A DNA stretch of 64,000 bases from the NCBI GenBank assembly GCA_022592445.1, contig JABYQR010000001.1:517060-581059 (forward strand), read 5' to 3'. This stretch comes from Cytidiella melzeri (taxonomy: Eukaryota; Basidiomycota; Agaricomycetes; Polyporales; Irpicaceae). Numbering within the stretch: position 1 is the stretch's first letter; every line of letters starts with the position of its first letter. Below, piece by piece: positions 58,159 through 64,000 of the stretch. The notes beneath the pieces are model-generated. The model did no database searches. It saw only the letters and a program-made list of their open reading frames with translations, and had not been told where the DNA came from. The position numbers were made by a program, and so were the translations under genes.

Positions 58159-61100
58159 TCAACGAGTTGTGAGATTCATGAGCGCGAGTTGCTCACGATG
58201 TTTGATGCGCGGAAGTGCCTTGGTAAGATTGTCGGCAACATTTTCTTCCGAGCTGCAGTGAGGGATTATGATGGTGCCATCGATAATTCGTTCGCGGACG
58301 AAGTAATGACGGATGTCGATGTGCTTAGAGCGGCCGTGGAATTGATGGTCCTGAGCGAATGAAATAGCGGCGAGGTTGTCGGTCAATATGGAAGTGGGTT
58401 TAGCGGTTCCTAGGTTGAGTTCCTCAAGAATAGTTCGGAACCATAACGCTTCCATGGTTGCGTGGGCCAGAGCGACATATTCGGCCTCCATGGTAGAGAG
58501 GGCGACGGTGCTCTGCTTCTTAGAGCTCCAGCTAACAATGCCACCGCCGAGTATGAATGCATAGCCTGAGACAGAGCGGCGGTCGGCACGGTTCTGGCCC
58601 CAGTCGGCATCACTGTATCCTTCGAGAATGAAGTCAGAGGTCTTGCCGTAGATGATAGCGAAGTCGCGAGTCCCCTTGAGGTAACGGAAAACATGTTTGG
58701 CAGCGGTCCAGTGAGCAACCGTGTGCGAAGAGTTGAATTGACTGAGAGTTTGGACGGCGAAAGCGATATTGGGACGAGTACCAATAGCGGCATACATGAG
58801 AGACCCAATAGCGGCTTGGTAGGGAACGTCAGTGACAAGATCTTTGTCGGATTCACTGGGAGCTAGGATAGAGTTGGCTTCGAGTGGAGTAGACACCGGA
58901 TTACAAGTGTCCATGCCGAAGCGAGTGAGAATGGTGTCAACGTAGTGTGGCTGGGATATAGATATCGTGTGATCAGCGCGATTTCGAGAGATTTGAATTC
59001 CGACAAATAGGGTAGCTTCTCCGAGGTTGGTGATGTCGAAATATTTCCGCAAGAGATTCTTGAGTTTGTGAACGATGTCGAGGTTGGAGGATGCTAAGAG
59101 ACAGTCGTCTACGTGGGTGCCAATAAGAGTGAGTTCGTCCTTGGTACAGTGGAAGTATAGGCACGGATCGGCTTGTGAACGAGTGAAGCCAATGGCTTCG
59201 AGGAGGACGTGATCGAGTTCTTGACGCCAGGCGCGACCAGCTTGCTTAAGTCCGTAAAGTGCCTTGTGAAGGTGATAAACACAATCGGTGGCATCTTCGT
59301 ATACGGGAGCTTGGCGCATGTAAATATCTTTGTCCAAGGGCGAATTTAAGTAGGCTCCAATAACGTCGATTTGGTGGAGCTCGAGATCGTAGTGAGCTGC
59401 GATAGTGAGGATGAGTCGAAAGGTTTCAAGCCGCATAACAGGGGCATGAGTGGCGAAGAAGTCTTGGCCAGGGATTTGCGAGAATCCTTGAGCTACAAGA
59501 CGGGCTTTGTACTTGATAATGTTGCCGTCAGCGTCGTATTTGATCGCGAAGACCCAACGGCAGCCAACAGGCTTGCGACCGGTAGGAAGGTCAGTAACGG
59601 TGTATGTTCCTAGTTTATCGAGTTGGGACATTTCCTTGTCCATGGCCTTCTTCCACTCGGGCCAGTCTTCGCGTGCCATGACGTCGGAGAGCGTTTGAGG
59701 AGAATCTGAGTCCGTGAGGTAGCAAAAATGAGTTTCGGCCTCAACGTCCAGAATCTCCGTGATCTCCCCCTGAACCGAAGATTCGGATACATGTATGTTG
59801 GAGGTAGCGGAAGGCGCGTGTGACAAAAAACGCGTCTTTGGCTTGGGAGCCGGCGCACGAAGTGTCTTCTGAGGTCCGTCGTTCAGCTTGAGATAATCGA
59901 TGCGCGTGTTGGTACGACGAGCGCGAGGTGCCGAAGGTGTGACCAGTTCGGGCTTGGATTTAGAAGGAGTCGACGGCGTGAATGGAACGGAAGTGGTGGG
60001 TAGGTCAGGTGAGGTCTCGGAGGTCTTAGGCATAGACCAAATCTCCTTTGCGACTGGAGTGGATGGAGATGTTGACGGTGTCAACGGTGTGGATGTACTC
60101 TCCCCCTCAAGACTGGAAGTGGTCTGTTTGACAATGGGAGCACCGAGGTTGTTGGATGGTTTGGGAAAGATGACCTCGCAAGATGTGAGGACTTGACGAG
60201 ATTCGGGCACGTAATATTGGTACCCTACAGTGTTTGTTCTGATGCCAACAAAAGTGCGCTTGATAGATTGTGCGTCGAGTTTGGAGGTGCGTACGTTAAC
60301 GCGTACCCAACAGTCAGTGCCGAATTTGTGCACTGTTGACAAGTCAGGTTTCTTGTTCCATAGAGCTTCATAAGGCGTGGTGTGAGGGAGGGAACGGGTG
60401 GGACAAATATTCTTCAGGTGTGTAGCGTAGGCGATAGCTTCTTCCCAGAGATACTTCGGCATGTCGTGGGCAAGCAGCATAGCACGAGCGTGCTCGACGA
60501 GCGTTCTGTTAAGCCGTTCAGCAACACCGTTATATTCAGGTGAGTAGGGCATGGTAGGTTCAAGGCGAATTCCACGTTTGTCGACATAAGCTTTTGAGGC
60601 TCCAAGAGTGTATTCGCGTGCGTTGTTGACGCGCAATGCCTTAATACGGTGGTTGAATTGTGTTTCAATAAATGCGTCGAGTTCGGCGATTTTAGCGTGG
60701 ACTTCGTCTCGATTCTTCAAGAATGCGACCCAGACATAACGAGTAGCGCCATCGGTAAAAGTCACCATATATCGATGGCCGGCAAGGGAAGTAGTGGAAG
60801 CAGGGCCCCAGATGTCAGAGTATACGAGTTCGCCTAGTTGGGAGATCTTGTGCATTGTTTCCAGAGGGAAGGACGCGCGGGTGTGCTTGGCTTGGACGCA
60901 TGCATCGCAGTTGAAATCAAGGGATGTAGAGGTATCAACGTTCATACCTGTGACAAGAGAATCGCGATGCATTTCTTTTAGTTGTCCCTTGTTTACATGA
61001 CCGAGAGCACAATGCCATTCGTACCAGGAACGGCTGAACTTCGCAATCATAGAGATCGCAGAGATAGGCTTTACAGCCATACGATATAAGTAGCCGGACT

Positions 61101-61256
61101 TGGTTCCGTGGCCGATCAATTTTCCTCCGTCCTTGATGAAGAGATCCTTTCCGTTTCCTTCATACGAAAGTCCTGCACTGGTGAGACGACCGAGTGAAAT
61201 GAGGTTAAATTTCATGGTAGGGGCATAGAGGGCGTCCTTCAAGATAACAGGGACAG
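58159..61256 (-). pseudogene. Copia pol: integrase, reverse transcriptase, RNase H (5'-truncated)
   Basis: A frame of about 1030 codons without stops. Order: GAG-pre-integrase (ALYAPTMKFNLIS, WHCALGHV, CDACVQAKH), integrase core (ELVYSDIWGP with the first Asp, and YNGVAERLNRTL with the Glu), a Pro/Ser/Thr-rich linker, RVT_2 reverse transcriptase (KARLVAQGFSQIPGQDF, LHKALYGLKQAGRAW, THVDDCLL) and RNase H (GYSDADWGQNR, STMEAEYVAL, DNLAAI). The second integrase Asp is replaced: ALRVNNAREYT where DNAREY would be expected (about 60630). Only the 5' end is missing, so this was recently a coding element. Confidence 0.9.
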
Positions 61257-61432
61257 TGTCACAGATTTTCAATGTTTCTACAAGACTTGCCTTACCAGGC
61301 AACAGTATTATTGGGAATATTTAGGCGCTTGTCAAGCGCTTATCCAGCGCTTATCCGGCGTCTATTTAGGCGCTTATCCAGTGCTTATCTGGCGCTTATC
61401 AGGCGCCTATTCCGGCGCTTATTCTCAGTGCC
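61257..61432 (+). repeat. Family C LTR fragment inserted in copia
   Basis: The first 176 bp of the LTR family of 6485-7164, beginning TGTCACAGATTTTC exactly at the family start and cut at ...CAGTGCC by chromovirus A copy 2. It has extra GCGCTTATC-type repeats compared with the 6.5-kb copy. The rest of this LTR is expected beyond the window. Confidence 0.85.
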
Positions 61433-62292
61433 TGACATGGATAGTCCAACAGAGACCGGATTTTTCCAACAATGTCACCAGTTTACAGCCTTAGGCGCCT
61501 ATCTAGAGCGCTTATTTTCCTGCTAGGAATGTTACCGGACCTAACCCTAACCCGGGTCACGTGACATCCTGCCTTATTTATCAATAGTCCAGACCCAAAC
61601 CCTAGACTCAATCTGGAGCGGTTCCAGATCAACCTAGGCTATTGTTCTATTGTTCTCCTTCCATTGTTAGGGATTCCCCAGGGATTCCCCAGGGATTTCC
61701 CCAGTTCTTATTGTCTCATTGTCTTTCGTCTATTGTCTTCTGTCTATTGTTAGGGATTCCCCAGGGATTCCCCAGTTTCTATTGTTCTATTGTTCCAGTT
61801 TCTATTGTTCTATTGTTCCAGTTTCTATTGTTCTATTGTTCCAGTTTCTATTGTTCTATTGTTCCAGTTTCTATTGTTCTATTGTCTTATTGTTCTAGCT
61901 CTATTGTTCTACGTACCCTGGTCTTTGACAGCTACCCTGGTCCCTTATTGTTCTATTGTTACTCCAGCCCCACAGTTACTCCAGTCCCTAGTGTGGGAAC
62001 TTGTGCACAGACCACCCAGCCACAGTATATATAGTAGCCCTTACCCTCCCTAGCTCTGCATCTTGACCTCTCTGTCATTTGCACTGCTAGGTGAGTTACT
62101 GCATGTAACTTAGTATCATATCTTATTAACTCTGTCATTTGCACTGCTAGTATCCGGCCTCTGTGCCTGCTTGCCTGCTTATCATCGACTTTGACCTTGC
62201 TGTCGTCGTTGGAGATCCCCTTCCTCTTCCCCTTCACATCTACTTCACCCTTGTTTAGGGTTTATCAGTCTATCAGCAGTCGCTCCGCGACA
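61433..62292 (+). repeat. Chromovirus A 5' LTR (copy 2), expanded
   Basis: 860 bp versus 720 bp in copy 1. The extra length is mainly a tandem array with a 23-bp unit (CCAGTTTCTATTGTTCTATTG plus TT) repeated about five times around 61775-61890 and duplicated GGGATTCCCCA segments. TATATATA at 62026-62033 and predicted RNA start ATCTTGACCT at 62060-62069. Confidence 0.92.
62091..62150 (+). other. Predicted LTR intron bounded by 21-bp direct repeats
   Basis: GTGAGT donor at 62091, TTATTAAC branch-like site at 62123-62130, CTAG acceptor at 62150. The last 21 bases of the upstream exon (62070-62090, ending TTTGCACTGCTAG) are repeated as the last 21 bases of the intron (62130-62150). The same structure is in copy 1. 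The intron holds an ATGTAA start-stop. Confidence 0.65.
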
Positions 62293-62294
62293 TT

Positions 62295-62304
62295 AGGTCA
62301 AGAT
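62295..62304 (+). promoter_or_regulatory. Self-priming PBS of chromovirus A (copy 2)
   Basis: AGGTCAAGAT, two bases after the LTR, complementary over 10 nt to the predicted RNA start at 62060-62069. Confidence 0.75.
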
Positions 62305-62396
62305 ACCACACAGCTACCGGCACGACTGCCCTTAGCTTGGATCAAGTCTTCCTATCCCCCCCAGTTTTAAAAAGTTTATTCCCCCCTACGTTTGAG

Positions 62397-63224
62397 AGTA
62401 AGCCATCGCCGTCCGTCTTGACGTGCTTGATTGCTAACTCGTTCACTTTCCGTGGTTGATTCTTAGTGCCGAAAGAATCCCACTCCCGTTTTACTGCTCG
62501 CCCAGATCCTTTGCATAAGGATCTGAACCAAGCGCGTCGAGAAGTCCAGATCCACCGTGCCCTACCTCAGGCCGTGTTTGATCAACTCGACGCAGAGCAC
62601 GCACGTGGCAAGAGTCACAAGTACACGGAGAAGGAACTCAAGGCTATTGCCTCCTACGTCGGTCGTCGTAAACCCAAGGGTTCCGCCCTTACACACAGAT
62701 TCCCCACAGTAGAGGAGTTTGAAAAACTCTGCGCCGAGTCCAAAGAGTTCGCCGCCCGCACCGCACGCGAACGAGCCGAGGCATTAGCAAGTCTCCCTAA
62801 GAAGCCTTCGTTAGCAGAACGCTTCCCAGTCCAGCCCGCTACCAACCCTAGCGCAGCCCTTATAGCAGCTAAGCCGACTCTCATCGACTTCCGCAAGCAC
62901 ACTGTTGAAGACCTTCGCGGTATCTTCACTCCCAAGCTCACCGCCACCCTCCAACGTCTGTCGATCCTCCCCACCATCGACAAATACCACCAGCTCCACA
63001 AAGATACAAAGCGACAGTTTGAGCAGGAGAAACAGAAGCTAGAGAAGCTTCTAGAGCAATTACCAACCCGGGCCCCTGTCATCACTCATCGTGAATGGCA
63101 ACTGCTGGATTGGGGATTAAAGGCAATTGGAGGAATCAGTTTCACGGGTCTAAGGAGGAACTACAAGCAGGTGTTCAAAGGGTTAGATAAAGTTTGGGCG
63201 GACGAGTATTTCATCTCGTTCTAA
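62397..63224 (+). CDS. Chromovirus A ORF1 (copy 2): leader ORF with splice-created start
   Basis: Same 252-codon protein as at 55025-55852 with about a dozen substitutions and no in-frame ATG. Predicted intron 62398-62466 (GTAAGC, branch site GCTAAC at 62433-62438, end TCTTAG) joins A (62397) to TG (62467-62468), forming ATG before PKESHSRF, with G at -3. The stop is TAA at 63222-63224; the following frame is open in the same phase (IEYSVASQS...) up to the gag ATG at 63540. No stop within ORF1 in either copy. Confidence 0.75.
62398..62466 (+). other. Predicted leader intron creating the ORF1 start (copy 2)
   Basis: 69 nt, same length and signals as 55783-55851. Donor follows TTTGAGA; acceptor precedes TGCCGAAAG. 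Confidence 0.7.
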
Positions 63225-63539
63225 ATAGAATACAGTGTGGCTTCCCAAAGTCCCAATAGTAGCATTTGGTCCAGAGATCATCTTCCCTGCGAAAACTACC
63301 CCCACGCCTTCAACAACCAGACTGTCAGAGACAAAAGCTACGATTCAGACGAAGGACATCAGATTTGCGAAGTACAGCCTTGTCCAAACTGTTACAACAG
63401 AATCACATATCCGGGTCGTTTTGCAAACCAGTATCGGCCTATTCATCACTGGCAAGAGGATCATATACTTGAATCTCTCCCACCCCTGCCTGAAACAGAA
63501 GAAGATTTTGATCGCACCTTCACGCAGGATCAATATCAG

Positions 63540-64000
63540 ATGGATTCCACCAACGTCTCTCAGCATGCTTCCAGGGCAGCAACCCCGGCCCCGGTGCAAG
63601 AATCATCTCCACCTTCCACAGCAGAACAGCTTCTGCACGCACTACTCCTCAGTCAGCAACAGCTGACACAAGCTATCACAGCGCTGGTTCAGAACCAGCA
63701 ACCGGTCAACAACAGGTCACGGGAAAGGGTGGTAGAGAAACCCGCCAGTTTCAAAGGCAATGCAAGTAGTGACGCGCGTCGCTTTTTGGCCGCCTTCTCC
63801 ATGTACGCACAGTTTAACGAGAAGCTGTCTCCGTACAATGCCCAAGGAGGTCAGACCCGGTTGGACCATCTCTGGATCTCGTCAGCCCTGTCATTTATGA
63901 CAGAAGATGCGGCAGTTTGGGCTACGCCCCATATGGATTTGATTGCCAGCCATCAAATGGCATTCAACGGTGACTGGGATGACTTCAGGACAGCATTCAA
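63540..64000 (+). CDS. Chromovirus A gag (copy 2), partial at window end
   Basis: ATG at 63540 (MDSTNVSQHAS), the first AUG in gag frame after the leader. Matches copy 1 through KPASFKGNASSDARRFLAAF and ALSFMTEDAAVWATPHMDLI and stays open to 64000. An in-frame extension without ATG runs back to 63225. Confidence 0.85.
   Translation, partial: MDSTNVSQHASRAATPAPVQESSPPSTAEQLLHALLLSQQQLTQAITALVQNQQPVNNRSRERVVEKPASFKGNASSDARRFLAAFSMYAQFNEKLSPYNAQGGQTRLDHLWISSALSFMTEDAAVWATPHMDLIASHQMAFNGDWDDFRTAF

Larger units (their letters stand above)
57766..61256 (-). mobile_element. Ty1/copia retrotransposon, 5' part cut off
   Basis: The 3' LTR (57766-58151), polypurine tract (minus strand GTTGAGGGGGAG, 58152-58163) and most of pol are present. 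The upstream part of the element (gag, protease, 5' LTR) is separated or lost where the family C LTR begins at 61257. Confidence 0.85.
61433..64000 (+). mobile_element. Chromovirus A, copy 2 (plus strand), runs off the window
   Basis: Starts TGACATGGATAG at 61433 inside the family C LTR. 5' LTR, PBS, ORF1 and the first part of gag are present and closely match copy 1. Expected duplication is GTGCC (61428-61432); the partner would lie past 64000. Confidence 0.93.

Noticed and set aside
61775..61890. CRISPR-like array
   Set aside because: The repeats are head-to-tail without unique spacers, inside an LTR of a eukaryotic element.
61642..62053. Two overlapping plus-strand ORFs rich in Phe-Tyr-Cys-Ser
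   Set aside because: They are translations of the 23-bp tandem repeat and LTR promoter, not proteins.
62293..62310. tRNA-type primer-binding site after the LTR
   Set aside because: No TGG at the expected place, whereas 10-nt complementarity to the RNA 5' end is present in every copy.
62466..62468. GTG as a bacterial-style start codon for ORF1
   Set aside because: The window is clearly fungal, and GTG is generated by the TAG/TG acceptor context. Splicing gives a true AUG at the same codon, which is a better explanation. A non-AUG start cannot be fully excluded.

Overview
This window is fungal, most likely a basidiomycete of the Agaricomycetes type. Nearly every conserved gene is split by introns of about 50-70 nt, there is a DUF6534 membrane protein and a cellular RNA-dependent RNA polymerase, and the transposons are Ty3 chromoviruses, Ty1/copia, hAT and a LINE-ORF1-like retroposon. 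No bacterial-style operons are present.

Layout. 1-7.2 kb is transposon DNA: a decayed chromovirus pol fragment, a complete-looking hAT element (1736-6458, 8-bp target duplication) and a solo LTR (6485-7164, 5-bp duplication). 7.8-40.5 kb is a compact housekeeping block: FAD oxidoreductase (+), amidase (-), Bni4-like protein (+), RNA-dependent RNA polymerase (-), Bcp1 (+), Vps35 (-), Rpb1 (-), Vps27 (+), a Sel1-repeat protein (+) and a DUF6534 protein (-). 41.0-64 kb is a nest of retroelements. A poly(A)-tailed LINE-ORF1-like retroposon (12-bp duplication) was split by chromovirus A (41406-56675, duplication CACTG). Chromovirus A was in turn split by chromovirus B (45609-52330, duplication GTACG) and by a B-type solo LTR (52916-53674, duplication GAACC). 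Next come a copia element (57766-61256), a fragment of the 6.5-kb LTR family, and a second chromovirus A copy (+) that runs off the window.

The most unusual signal is in the chromovirus leaders. Families A and B both carry an extra ORF of about 245 codons before gag (called ORF1 here). ORF1 contains no ATG codon at all in its own frame. Each leader has a 69-73 nt intron whose donor follows an A and whose acceptor precedes TG, so splicing would create the ORF1 start codon (A|UG) directly in front of a conserved Pro-Lys-(Glu/Asp). The unspliced leader is almost free of AUG in every frame up to gag (none over about 1.1 kb in B). This suggests a switch: unspliced RNA would give Gag(-Pol) and spliced RNA would give ORF1. 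The same leaders show Tf1-like self-priming, in which the predicted first 10 nt of the transcript are complementary to the primer-binding site, with a compensatory base change between families. In A, and in the B solo LTR, there is also a second intron inside the LTR bounded by 20-21 bp direct repeats.

Host genes: Rpb1 is the large subunit of RNA polymerase II. Vps35 (retromer) and Vps27 (ESCRT-0) both act at endosomes. The Bni4-like protein is expected to tether PP1 for cell-wall work. The RNA-dependent RNA polymerase is a candidate for RNA silencing of elements such as those around it. Exon boundaries were read by eye and are approximate where stated.
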